A stretch of DNA of 14,898 nucleotides from Verrucomicrobia bacterium UBA740 (GTDB lineage Bacteria > Verrucomicrobiota > Kiritimatiellia > RFP12 > UBA1067). Numbering within the stretch: the stretch's first letter is position 1; every line of letters starts with the position of its first letter. The notes beneath the pieces were generated by a model. It did not search any database. It was not told the DNA's origin and saw nothing but the letters and a program-made list of their open reading frames with translations. The stretch spans positions 1-14,898 of the forward strand of contig DBKW01000049.1 in assembly GCA_002298665.1 (NCBI GenBank), in the 5' to 3' direction. The position numbers were made by a program, and so were the translations under genes. Positions 8,138 to 14,829 of this stretch are shown here, in pieces.

Positions 8138-8173
8138 CGTCTCTATTATACCATAAATTTGGCATGCATTTCA
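8138..8173 (-). promoter_or_regulatory. Promoter of the TPR/Trp-Pro/UbiA/folC/thrH/amidase operon
   Basis: On the minus strand a perfect TATAAT (8150 down to 8145) is preceded by TGG, giving an extended -10 form, and by an AT-rich AAATTTAT block. The -35 position 17 bp upstream reads TGAAAT, a weak match. Transcription would start near 8138, leaving a leader of about 26 nt that carries GAGGAG before ATG 8112. The TAA stop of the upstream gene (8148-8146) lies within the -10 box. Confidence 0.7.
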
Positions 8174-8625
8174 GTCACGCCCGCATGATGCCAGCCGTCG
8201 AGCGTCAGACGGCGACCGCCGACCGTGACGACCGTGATGCCCTTCTTCGCCCACTTGCTGTCGTCCACGTGCGTAATATCCTTGTAGGAATAGGATTTGC
8301 CGTCCCACGTGAAGCCCGTGTCGCCGAACGCGACATTCAGCCGCGCGGCTTTCGCCAGACGGCCGCCGATCGTGAGCGTGGCCAGGGCGGCCAGCAGGGC
8401 GAAAAGATATTGCGTGCGCGTTTTTTGCGTCTTGAACGCCTCCAGGTCGCATCCCTTCGGCGGCTCGGAGCCTTCTATCGACACGTACAGATCGTGCGCC
8501 GGCGTGCGCGGATACACGATGAAGCCATCGTAGGCGAACCAGAAGAAAAGTCCGCACATGAGAAGCGCGACCGCTCCGTGCCGTCTGGCGTATTCTTTGT
8601 TGAGTGTTATCTTTTTCATGTTCAT
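8146..8625 (-). CDS. Small two-TM membrane protein with a beta-rich C-terminal domain, function unknown
   Basis: I do not recognise this 159-aa protein. It has a basic N-terminus, a transmembrane segment at about 17-33, a polar loop of about 38 residues that should face outside, a second segment at about 72-90, and a cytoplasmic C-terminal part (95-159). The C-terminal part is rich in beta-type pairs: LNVAFGDTGFTWDGKSYSY, then ITVVTVGGRRLTLDGW. This resembles bacterial PH-like domains that follow two TM helices, but the match is only by eye. It starts one base after the xerD stop, so it is likely translated with xerD; a weak GAGGG element precedes the ATG. Its stop codon lies inside the -10 box of the next operon. 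The start repeats the ATGAACATGAA string found at two other genes in the window. Real gene likely; function unknown. Confidence 0.7.
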   Translation of the reverse strand: MNMKKITLNKEYARRHGAVALLMCGLFFWFAYDGFIVYPRTPAHDLYVSIEGSEPPKGCDLEAFKTQKTRTQYLFALLAALATLTIGGRLAKAARLNVAFGDTGFTWDGKSYSYKDITHVDDSKWAKKGITVVTVGGRRLTLDGWHHAGVTEMHAKFMV

Positions 8626-8626
8626 G

Positions 8627-9529
8627 CTAGACCGCCCTCGGATGGTATTTACGGTGAATCTCGCCGAACCTTGCCGGATCGACGTGTGTGTAAATCTGTG
8701 TCGTGCCGATGTCGGCGTGCCCCAGGAGTTCCTGTATGGCGCGGATGTCGGCGCCGTGCTGGAGCATGTGCGAAGCGAAGCAATGCCGCAGGACGTGCGG
8801 CGAAATGCGCGCGGCGTCGATCCCGACCGCCTGCGCGCGCTGGCGGATGATCTTGAAAACGCCCTGCCGCGTGAAAGGGCCGCCCAGACGCGTGACGAAA
8901 AGATGCGTCTCGTAGGCGTTGCCGCGCGTGAACACGGCGCGGCCCGCCTCCAGATAGGCGTTTATCGCCTGCCCGGCCGCGTGCCCGATAGGCACCACGC
9001 GCTCCTTCGACCCCTTGCCCGCCACCCGCACAAGCTCGCCGTCCGCCACGATGTCGTCCAAATCGAGGTCGCACGCTTCGCTGACGCGCAGACCACACCC
9101 GTACAGCGTCTCCAGCAGGGCGCGGTCGCGCAGGCTGCGCGCATCCTTCCCGTCGATGGCGTCCAGCAGGGCGAAGACCTCCGCCTCCGTGAGGATGCGC
9201 GGGAGCGGCTGCGTTTTCTTAGGTGGATCCAGAAGTTCCGTAGGATCCTTGGCAATCGCGTGCCGTTCGCGCAAAAGGCGGTAGAACTGGCGTATCGCCG
9301 CGGTCCGCCGGGCGCGGGTCGTGCCCTTTCGCCCCTCCGCACGCTCTTCCTGCAGGAAATTGACGATCTCCGCGCGCGACAGTTCCTCGGGCTGTTTCTT
9401 GCCCTGCGCCGCCGCCCATTCCGCAAAAAGGCGCAGGTCGCGTTCGTAGGCGCAGCATGTATTCTCCGCCATGCCGCGCTCGAAACGCAGCGCGCCGATG
9501 AAAACGGCTATCGCCTGCTCGAAGATCAC
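8627..9529 (-). CDS. xerD: Site-specific tyrosine recombinase, XerD/XerC type
   Basis: This 300-aa integrase-family recombinase probably resolves chromosome dimers at dif near division, together with a partner Xer protein. Residues 1-95 form the SAM-like N-terminal core-binding domain and about 110-295 the catalytic domain. All active-site residues are visible: Arg148 in GCGLRVSE, Lys172 in GKGSKERVVPIG, the HxxR pair His245/Arg248 in SPHVLRHCFASHMLQHGAD, His271 in LLGHADIGTTQIYTHV, and the nucleophile Tyr280. Length matches the usual 298 aa. The start is GTG at 9529, which overlaps the stop of the upstream phosphorylase gene as GTGA. An ATG 19 codons later would cut the first helix, and the longer frame upstream is a shadow of that neighbour. 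Its place amid nucleotide genes and the lack of flanking repeats suggest a housekeeping Xer and not a phage integrase. XerD versus XerC is not certain. Confidence 0.92.
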   Translation of the reverse strand: MIFEQAIAVFIGALRFERGMAENTCCAYERDLRLFAEWAAAQGKKQPEELSRAEIVNFLQEERAEGRKGTTRARRTAAIRQFYRLLRERHAIAKDPTELLDPPKKTQPLPRILTEAEVFALLDAIDGKDARSLRDRALLETLYGCGLRVSEACDLDLDDIVADGELVRVAGKGSKERVVPIGHAAGQAINAYLEAGRAVFTRGNAYETHLFVTRLGGPFTRQGVFKIIRQRAQAVGIDAARISPHVLRHCFASHMLQHGADIRAIQELLGHADIGTTQIYTHVDPARFGEIHRKYHPRAV

Positions 9530-10344
9530 AGCCGTGAGATGAAATCGTCGATGAGAAGGCGCATCTGCGGTTTGGCCGCCCGGCCCGCCGCCATGACTTC
9601 CTCGTGGTTGAGCGGCGCCTGCGCAATGCCCGCGGCCAGATTGGAAACGAGCGAAAGCGCGGCGATCTTGAACCCGCACGCCCGCGCCACGATCGCCTCC
9701 GGCACCGTGGACATCCCCACGACATCCGCGCCCATCCCCTTGAACGCCTGCACTTCCGCCGGCGTCTCGTAGCAGGGCCCCGTCGTGTAGGCGTAGACGC
9801 CGCGCATGACCCGCAGCCCCAGCCGGTACGCCCCCGCGCACAAAAGCTCCTGGTAGCGCGGCGTGTAGACCGCGCTCATGTCGGGAAAGCGCACGCCCCA
9901 GGCCGGATTGTGGGCGCCCAGCAGCGGGTTGACCCCCGCCGCGTTGATGTGGTCCTTCAGTATGACGAAGTCCCCCGGACGCAGATTCGCGTGGATGCCC
10001 CCCGCCGCGTTCGTCAGCAGGACCGACGGACACCCCATGCGGCGCAGCATCTCGATCGGGAAGACGACCGGCTCCCATCCCAGCCCCTCGTACAGATGGT
10101 GGCGCCCGCACCAGGCGGCGATGCGCCGGCCGCCCCGCCGGTAGAGGATGAATTCCCCCGCGTGCCCCTGCACGGCGGAGGCCCCCAGCCCCGCGACGTC
10201 CGCATACGGAACGCGCGCCAGGACGTCGTCCATCTCGAGCGCATCGCCCCAGCCGCTCCCCAGCACGATCCCCAGATCGGGCGCCATCTCGAAGCAGACG
10301 TCCGGGAAGCATCCCGCGGCCGTGTCGAAAAAGTTCATGTTCAT
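9526..10344 (-). CDS. punA: Purine nucleoside phosphorylase (trimeric, 6-oxopurine type)
   Basis: This 272-aa enzyme uses phosphate to split inosine and guanosine (and deoxy forms) into base and ribose-1-phosphate, for purine salvage in the cytosol. Landmarks are GSGWG (29-33, phosphate loop), GHAG (60-63), GRHHLYEG (80-87), NAAGG (112-116), CYETPAE (191-197, with the purine-contacting Glu), VGMST (209-213) and SLVSN (231-235, Asn for 6-oxopurine recognition). These are the PNP class I features shared with the mammalian and Cellulomonas enzymes, and length fits. The ATG at 10344 has an ideal AAGGAGG six bases upstream and overlaps the dihydroorotase stop as ATGA. Its own stop forms the GTGA overlap with xerD. 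MTA phosphorylase is an alternative in this superfamily, but the Glu and Asn favour PNP. Confidence 0.94.
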   Translation of the reverse strand: MNMNFFDTAAGCFPDVCFEMAPDLGIVLGSGWGDALEMDDVLARVPYADVAGLGASAVQGHAGEFILYRRGGRRIAAWCGRHHLYEGLGWEPVVFPIEMLRRMGCPSVLLTNAAGGIHANLRPGDFVILKDHINAAGVNPLLGAHNPAWGVRFPDMSAVYTPRYQELLCAGAYRLGLRVMRGVYAYTTGPCYETPAEVQAFKGMGADVVGMSTVPEAIVARACGFKIAALSLVSNLAAGIAQAPLNHEEVMAAGRAAKPQMRLLIDDFISRL

Positions 10345-11459
10345 GCGTTTCCTCCTTCCGGCGTCCCCGGCAAAAGCGGCCAGCAGTCGCCCGCGAATCC
10401 ATCATACGGACAATTCCGCGAAAGGCTCTTGGCCTGCGCGAGATGCCACACGCGCGGTACGCCGACTTCTATCCGCGTGGCCGGCAGCTCCACCAGCGCG
10501 GGCGCGGCGGACGCCGGGAAGAGCCGGCGCGGCATTTCCGTCCACGCCGCGGCCCAATCGTCACGGGGCATGCGCTCCTCCTCGACCATGACCTTGTACG
10601 TGATGGCGACGGCCGTCTCGAGACCGATGATCCCGTTCGCGGACTTCGCGAAGCCCCGGTTCTTCGTCTCCGCCGGGTGCGGCGCGTGGTCCGTCGCGAA
10701 CATCAAAACGCCGTCCTTCACCGCCTTGCGCAGTTCCGCCCGGTCCTCGCGCGTCCCGAGCGGCGGGGCCATCTTGTAGTTGGCGTCGTCCGCCGTCAGT
10801 TCCTCGCAGGCGAACAGCAAATGGTGCGGCGTCGCTTCCGCCGTCACGGGGAGCCCCTCTTTCTGCGCCGCGCGCACAAGCTCCACGCCCTCCGCCGTCG
10901 AAAGATGCTGGACGTGCAGGGCGCACCCCGTCACGCGGCAGATGGACAAATCCCGGCGGATGGCGTCCGTCTCGACTTGCGGGTCGACGACCGGCAGCCC
11001 CAGCCTGTGCGCGAGCGGGCAGTCCCGGATGACCCCCGGCGTCCGCCCTTTCCACGTCATTGCGTGCTGGCAGACGACGATTCCCAGCCGGGCCGCGCGC
11101 CGCATGGCGTCCTCCATGACCGCGTCGTCTTCCACATAGGTTCCGTCGTCCGTGAAGAAAACGGCCCCCGCCTCGGCGAGTTTCTCCAGCTGCGCCGTCT
11201 TCTTGCCCAGCCGTCCTTCCGTCAGGCAGGCGGACGGGAACACGCGCTGCCCCTCGGGTCCGCGCAGCGCCAGATTCTGCCGCACCCACGCGACCGAATC
11301 GCCGGCCGGCGTCGTGTTGGGCATGACGACCACCGCGGCGAAACCGCCCTCCCGCGCGCTCGCAAGCCCCGAAGCGGACGTTTCCGCCCGCGCATCGCCC
11401 GGATCGCGAAAATGCACGTGTACGTCTATGAATCCCGGATACCCGAATATCTGCCCCAT
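10341..11459 (-). CDS. pyrC: Dihydroorotase, short N-terminus
   Basis: This 372-aa amidohydrolase closes carbamoyl-aspartate to dihydroorotate in pyrimidine synthesis. Metal-site motifs are GFIDVHVHFRDPG (His14, His16), FFTDDG (101-106, the Asp that replaces carboxylated Lys in class I enzymes), CQHAM (His132), VQHLST (His185) and ATDHAPH (Asp257). MPNTTP (46-51) and EATPHHL (208-214) are also typical. Class I enzymes normally have about 40-50 residues of beta strands before the first HxH. Here the protein begins only 13 residues before it, and the usual HAE after the third ligand reads HAM. The ATG at 11459 has AAAGGGG seven bases upstream and lies 15 bp after the previous stop. The frame stays open upstream, but that part is a shadow of the nucleotidyltransferase gene. 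An allantoinase or hydantoinase paralogue is a weaker alternative. Confidence 0.88.
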   Translation of the reverse strand: MGQIFGYPGFIDVHVHFRDPGDARAETSASGLASAREGGFAAVVVMPNTTPAGDSVAWVRQNLALRGPEGQRVFPSACLTEGRLGKKTAQLEKLAEAGAVFFTDDGTYVEDDAVMEDAMRRAARLGIVVCQHAMTWKGRTPGVIRDCPLAHRLGLPVVDPQVETDAIRRDLSICRVTGCALHVQHLSTAEGVELVRAAQKEGLPVTAEATPHHLLFACEELTADDANYKMAPPLGTREDRAELRKAVKDGVLMFATDHAPHPAETKNRGFAKSANGIIGLETAVAITYKVMVEEERMPRDDWAAAWTEMPRRLFPASAAPALVELPATRIEVGVPRVWHLAQAKSLSRNCPYDGFAGDCWPLLPGTPEGGNA

Positions 11460-11473
11460 CGCGCGCCCCTTTC

Positions 11474-12388
11474 CTAGAACAGTTTCGCGGGATACTCCCC
11501 TTCGGCGACCAGCTGCGCGACCGCCTTCACGACAAACGGCTTGTCCTCGCGGTACGTCACGCCAAACCAGCGCGATTCCGTCGGCAGGACCTTGCACGTC
11601 GCCTTCCCCTCGCGGATGAGTTCGTCCACGACGAACGGCAGGTACCACTCGCTTTTCTCCTCCTGGCCGTGCCGGGCGAGCCAGGCGGGGAAGCGCTCCT
11701 CCAGCTGCGCGAAAAGCCCCGGCGTGAAGCCCCACAGGTTCATCGATACGCGCGCGTCGAGCGGAACCTTAACCGGCGCGTCCGGGTTCGCCCGGTCCTC
11801 TGCCTGCGAACCGGTCTGGACGAGCTTCGTCATCTCCGTGACGCCCCCGAGATTCCCGTCCGGCCCGACCGTGCACACGCCGCGGGCGACGCTGCCGTTG
11901 GCCGAAAGCGTCTGCACAAGCCGGTAGCCGACCATCGCGAACGTGAGCGGCGTCCGGTCTTCCGCCGTCCGGAGAAACGCCCCGAGCCGCGCGAACGCGT
12001 CGCGCCCGTAGAAGTCGTCCGCATTGATGACGGCGAACGGCTCATGGACCTCTCCCCGCGCCGCCCGCGCCGCATGCGCCGTCCCCCACGGCTTGACCCG
12101 CCCCGCCGGCACCGTGTACGGGCCGGGCAGGTCGGCGATGTCCTGGAAGCAGTACGCGACCGGGACGGACCCGGCGAACTTCGAGCCGACCTTGGCCTTG
12201 AATTCGGCCTCGAAATCCGGACGGATGACGAAAACGACCTTGCCGAACCCCGCCCGCAGCGCGTCGTAGACCGAGTAGTCCAGAATGGCCTCGCCCGACG
12301 GTCCGACGGGATCCACCTGCTTGAGGCCGCCGTAGCGCGAACCCATGCCCGCGGCGAGAACGACCAGTGTCGGCTTGCTCTGACTCAT
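11474..12388 (-). CDS. Sugar-phosphate nucleotidyltransferase family protein
   Basis: This 304-aa protein has the GT-A/NTP-transferase fold that joins a sugar-1-phosphate to an NTP. The N-terminal signature is LAAGMGSRYGGLKQ (11-24), the nucleotide-binding loop. Further along are WGTAHA (101-106), NADDFYG (122-128, metal and nucleotide binding), VSMNLWGF (214-221) and WFGVTYREDKP (274-284). The YGGLKQ form and the closing WFGVTYREDKP are typical of a broad bacterial subgroup that often sits near sugar kinases, so a hexosamine or hexose substrate is possible. The exact sugar and nucleotide cannot be read from sequence. The ATG at 12388 has AAAGGA eight bases upstream and follows the metXW stop by 18 bp. 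No LbH hexapeptide domain is present, so it is not a GlmU-like bifunctional enzyme. Confidence 0.85.
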   Translation of the reverse strand: MSQSKPTLVVLAAGMGSRYGGLKQVDPVGPSGEAILDYSVYDALRAGFGKVVFVIRPDFEAEFKAKVGSKFAGSVPVAYCFQDIADLPGPYTVPAGRVKPWGTAHAARAARGEVHEPFAVINADDFYGRDAFARLGAFLRTAEDRTPLTFAMVGYRLVQTLSANGSVARGVCTVGPDGNLGGVTEMTKLVQTGSQAEDRANPDAPVKVPLDARVSMNLWGFTPGLFAQLEERFPAWLARHGQEEKSEWYLPFVVDELIREGKATCKVLPTESRWFGVTYREDKPFVVKAVAQLVAEGEYPAKLF

Positions 12389-12406
12389 TTCCTTCGTCCT
12401 TTCAAA

Positions 12407-14179
12407 TCATCTTTTCCGCCCGATGCGCGCGACGATGCGCGAAGCGCCCAGGTTGGCGAGACCGAGCGCCAGAAGGAACTTCCCGAACGGATGGCGCGAT
12501 TCGGCCTTGACTTCGCGGACCTCGATACCCTCCGCCGCGCAGAGCGCCTTGAAATCCTTCAGCGTGATGCAGTGGATGTTGGGCGTGTCGTACCACTGGA
12601 ACGGCAGCGCCTTCGAGACCGGCAGCCGCCCCAGGAAGCCCAGCGTCAGGCGTATCCGGTACGCGGCGAAATTGGGGAACGCGACGATCGCCTCGTCGGC
12701 GATGCGCAGCACCTCCCGCAGAAGCCCGCGCGGATTCTTCACCTCCTGGAGCGTATCCGAGCAGATCGCCAGGTCGTAATGCCGGTCGCTCACCAGCGAA
12801 AGCCCCTCGTCGGCGTCCTCCCACAGGAGCATGTTGCCGTCCGCCACCGCCTCCTTGAAGGGATCGATGTCGATCTCGACGCCGTCGCCCGTGACGGACC
12901 GCTCCTTCCGCAGGACGTCGAGAAGCGTCCCGTCCCCGCACCCGATATCGATGACGTGCGCCCGCGGCGCCACCATCTTCACGACGTTGCGGTAAAGCCG
13001 GCACTGCCACTTCATGACCCGCGGCGTGCGCGGCGCCAGAAAGCCCCCCACGAGCCCCGAGAGGTCGTCGATGTCCGTCAAAAACGAATCGTGCCCCGTC
13101 CCCGCCTCCAGATGGCAGTACGTGACGCGCTTGCCCGCCTTCAGAAGCGCCGCGACGATGTCCTTCGACTGCTGGACCGAGAAGAGGATGTCCCCCTCGT
13201 ACGAAACGACCAGGCACTCCGCCCGCACCCGCGCGCAGGCCGCCTCCAGCGACCCGTACCGCGCCCCCGCGTCGAAGAGGTCCATCGTCCGCGTGATGTG
13301 CAGATAGCTGTTGGCGTCGAAGCGGTTCACGAACTTCGTCGCCTGGTGGTCGAGATAGCTCTCGACCTGGAAGTAGGTGCGGAAGGTCCGCTCGCGCCGC
13401 TGGCGCTCCGCAATCGGCGCCTCCACGAAATTCTTCTGCAGCCCGCGCGCGAACTTCGCCTGCAGGAGGTCGCGCGAAAGATACGTGATGTGCGCCAGCT
13501 GCCGCGCCGAAGCGAGCCCCACGACCGGACCTTTCCCGTCGCCCGTCTCGTAGTAGTCCCCGCCCTTCCAGGCCGGATCTTCCGTGATGGACGCGCGCCC
13601 CACGATGTCGAACGCGAGCGCTTCCGTGTTCAGCGTCGCCGCCGTCGCGATCAGGCACGCCTTGTCCATCTCGTCCGGACAGCGCGTGATCCAGTCCATG
13701 ACCTGCATGCCCCCGTAGCTGCCCCCCACGAGCGCGGCCAGATGCTCGATCCCGAGCTGCTTGAGAAGCATCCGGTAGACGTCCACCGCCTCCGAGAAAT
13801 TGTAGCGCGGGAAGCGCGACCCGTACGGATGCCCCGTCGCCGGATCGAGGCTTTTCGGACCCGTCGTGCCGCTGCAGCCCCCGAGCACGTTCGCGCACAC
13901 GACATGCCACTTGTTCGTGTCGATCGCCCGCCCGGGGCCGACCATCCCGTCCCACCAGCCGGACGGCGCCGTCTCCCCCGGACGCATCCCCGCCACATGC
14001 GCGTCGCCCGTCAGCGCATGGCAGATGAAGACGGCGTTGTCGCCCAGAAACGGCGCGCCGCACTCTTCATAGGCGACGTCGATCCGCGTGAAAACATCGC
14101 CGGACTCCAGCCGCCACCCGCCCGCAGGCAACTGCAGGGATAAGGTCTTTTGTTCTACTCTACCAACACCATCGCTCAT
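12407..14179 (-). CDS. metXW: Fused homoserine O-acyltransferase MetX and MetW
   Basis: This 590-aa protein carries two methionine-synthesis proteins in one chain. Residues 1-380 are MetX, an alpha/beta hydrolase that acylates homoserine from an acyl-CoA; the triad is Ser154 in GGSYGGMQ, Asp330 in SYEGDILF and His363 in GTGHDSFL. Residues 388-590 are MetW: VIDIGCGDGTLL (409-420) is the SAM-type glycine loop, followed by CSDTLQEVKNP (473-483) and a long conserved block FPNF...GRLPVSKALPFQWYDTPNIHC. In many proteobacteria metX and metW are adjacent separate genes; here there is no stop between them and only a short linker. The start is supported because the first residues (VGRVEQKTLSL) align with the normal MetX N-terminus. 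There is no Shine-Dalgarno, and the -10 box is 12 bases upstream, suggesting a nearly leaderless mRNA. Acetyl versus succinyl specificity was not resolved. Confidence 0.95.
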   Translation of the reverse strand: MSDGVGRVEQKTLSLQLPAGGWRLESGDVFTRIDVAYEECGAPFLGDNAVFICHALTGDAHVAGMRPGETAPSGWWDGMVGPGRAIDTNKWHVVCANVLGGCSGTTGPKSLDPATGHPYGSRFPRYNFSEAVDVYRMLLKQLGIEHLAALVGGSYGGMQVMDWITRCPDEMDKACLIATAATLNTEALAFDIVGRASITEDPAWKGGDYYETGDGKGPVVGLASARQLAHITYLSRDLLQAKFARGLQKNFVEAPIAERQRRERTFRTYFQVESYLDHQATKFVNRFDANSYLHITRTMDLFDAGARYGSLEAACARVRAECLVVSYEGDILFSVQQSKDIVAALLKAGKRVTYCHLEAGTGHDSFLTDIDDLSGLVGGFLAPRTPRVMKWQCRLYRNVVKMVAPRAHVIDIGCGDGTLLDVLRKERSVTGDGVEIDIDPFKEAVADGNMLLWEDADEGLSLVSDRHYDLAICSDTLQEVKNPRGLLREVLRIADEAIVAFPNFAAYRIRLTLGFLGRLPVSKALPFQWYDTPNIHCITLKDFKALCAAEGIEVREVKAESRHPFGKFLLALGLANLGASRIVARIGRKR

Positions 14180-14184
14180 AATTC

Positions 14185-14206
14185 AACTACTATTATACCA
14201 AATTTC
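14185..14206 (-). promoter_or_regulatory. Extended -10 promoter of metXW
   Basis: On the minus strand a perfect TATAAT (14197 down to 14192) is preceded by TGG and by AAATTT, and followed by AG. No TTGACA-like hexamer is found at 16-18 bp spacing (sequences there are CCTCAA, TCCTCA, TTCCTC). Only 12 bases separate the box from the metXW ATG, so the transcript start would fall about six bases before the start codon. Confidence 0.7.
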
Positions 14207-14237
14207 GCCCCGCTTGAGGAAAGGAAAAACGGTGCGG

Positions 14238-14275
14238 AAAAAAAAGGAGTCTCCCGCCGCCCGGCGGGAGACCCC
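14238..14275 (-). terminator. Rho-independent terminator of the PEP-CTERM gene
   Basis: A perfect 10-bp GC-rich stem (left arm GTCTCCCGCC at 14249-14258, right arm GGCGGGAGAC at 14263-14272) encloses a four-base loop. Two more G-C pairs form beyond one mismatch. On the minus strand the hairpin is followed by TCC and then eight T residues (A-run 14238-14245 on the given strand). This is 26 bases after the stop of the secreted-protein gene and isolates it from metXW. A four-T run on the other side gives weaker termination in the plus direction. Confidence 0.92.
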
Positions 14276-14301
14276 CTTTTCGCGTCTAGACGCGCACACC
14301 C

Positions 14302-14829
14302 TTAGGCGCGGACCGCCTTGCGGCGCAGTGCGAGCATCCCCGCACCGAGGAGCAGCATCAACCCGCTCGTCGGCTCGGGGGTGATGGAAATCGTGCCGAC
14401 CTTGTTGCCAACCCAGGGGTTTTGCGTGGTATCCGCAAGTTTAAGGTCAGTCGTAAGGGTTTGACCGTTCTTGATCGCGCTGTAGATCTTCTCCCACGAG
14501 AGGTCTCCCTTGTTCCACTCGTAGCCATTAGCGGTTGTATTGCCGATATAGGTGCTGCCGTTATACACGCCGAACTTGATATTTACAATCTCTGTTCCGT
14601 CCAGGTAAGCCTTGCCAGAGTCGTCCACATCAAAAGTGAACTCCATCTTGTCTGTGCCCTTTGCGAAACCTTTGTTGTATTTGTCATTTCCTTCATTGTC
14701 ATAGGCGTTGATCCAGATTTTATCCCAGCTGGCGTCGTTATCCAAACTGACCGTCCACTGGAAGGTGGCGGCCGAGGCGACCGTGGACGCAACCACGGCG
14801 GCCGCGGCAATCATTGATTTCATGTTCAT
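14302..14829 (-). CDS. Secreted PEP-CTERM sorting-domain protein
   Basis: This 175-aa protein has a signal peptide (MNMKSMIAAAAVVASTVASA, cut near residue 20-21), a mature region of about 130 residues rich in Asn, Asp, Thr and Lys and predicted to be beta-rich, and a C-terminal sorting tail. The tail has Pro-Glu-Pro at 151-153, a hydrophobic helix of about 14 residues and the basic cluster RRK (169-171), then four residues. Such tails are recognised by exosortase in Gram-negative bacteria, which removes them as the protein crosses the inner membrane. No exosortase is in the window. The central domain is not recognised; it could be a surface or matrix protein. The ATG at 14829 has AAGGA 11 bases upstream; the second ATG is two codons later. 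Base composition is clearly lower in G+C than the neighbours. Confidence 0.88.
   Translation of the reverse strand: MNMKSMIAAAAVVASTVASAATFQWTVSLDNDASWDKIWINAYDNEGNDKYNKGFAKGTDKMEFTFDVDDSGKAYLDGTEIVNIKFGVYNGSTYIGNTTANGYEWNKGDLSWEKIYSAIKNGQTLTTDLKLADTTQNPWVGNKVGTISITPEPTSGLMLLLGAGMLALRRKAVRA

Larger units (their letters stand above)
55..14206 (-). other. Co-directional gene run, two probable operons
   Basis: Twelve genes in a row share one strand, with no intergenic gap above 33 bases and no terminator between them. Overlaps are ATGA at 10341-10344, 3795-3798, 2893-2896 and 1640-1643, GTGA at 9526-9529, TGATG at 1039-1043, and 11 nt at 4912-4922. One promoter precedes metXW and an internal promoter precedes the TPR gene; read-through from the first into the second unit is likely because no terminator separates them. 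Confidence 0.65.

Noticed and set aside
4903..8850. A 1315-codon open frame on the plus strand
   Set aside because: It lies opposite the TPR protein, the small membrane protein and the end of xerD. Its translation is Arg/Gln/Glu-rich with no known motif, as expected from an antisense frame in high-GC DNA.
8627..9529. XerD-like gene as the integrase of a mobile element
   Set aside because: No attachment-site repeats, tRNA gene, phage or transposon genes are nearby. It is embedded with overlap in a housekeeping gene run and has standard Xer length and motifs.
8627..10405. XerD as a 592-aa fusion
   Set aside because: The upstream half is a shadow frame of the purine nucleoside phosphorylase gene, and the GTG at 9529 gives the normal Xer length.
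11669..14143. An 824-codon open frame on the plus strand
   Set aside because: It is antisense to metXW and the nucleotidyltransferase, which have complete catalytic motifs. The product is Arg/Pro-rich low-complexity sequence without a ribosome-binding site.
14180..14301. A SAM riboswitch or T-box before metXW
   Set aside because: The only strong hairpin is the terminator of the PEP-CTERM gene, with its T-run before the metXW promoter, and fewer than ten bases lie between the likely transcript start and the ATG.
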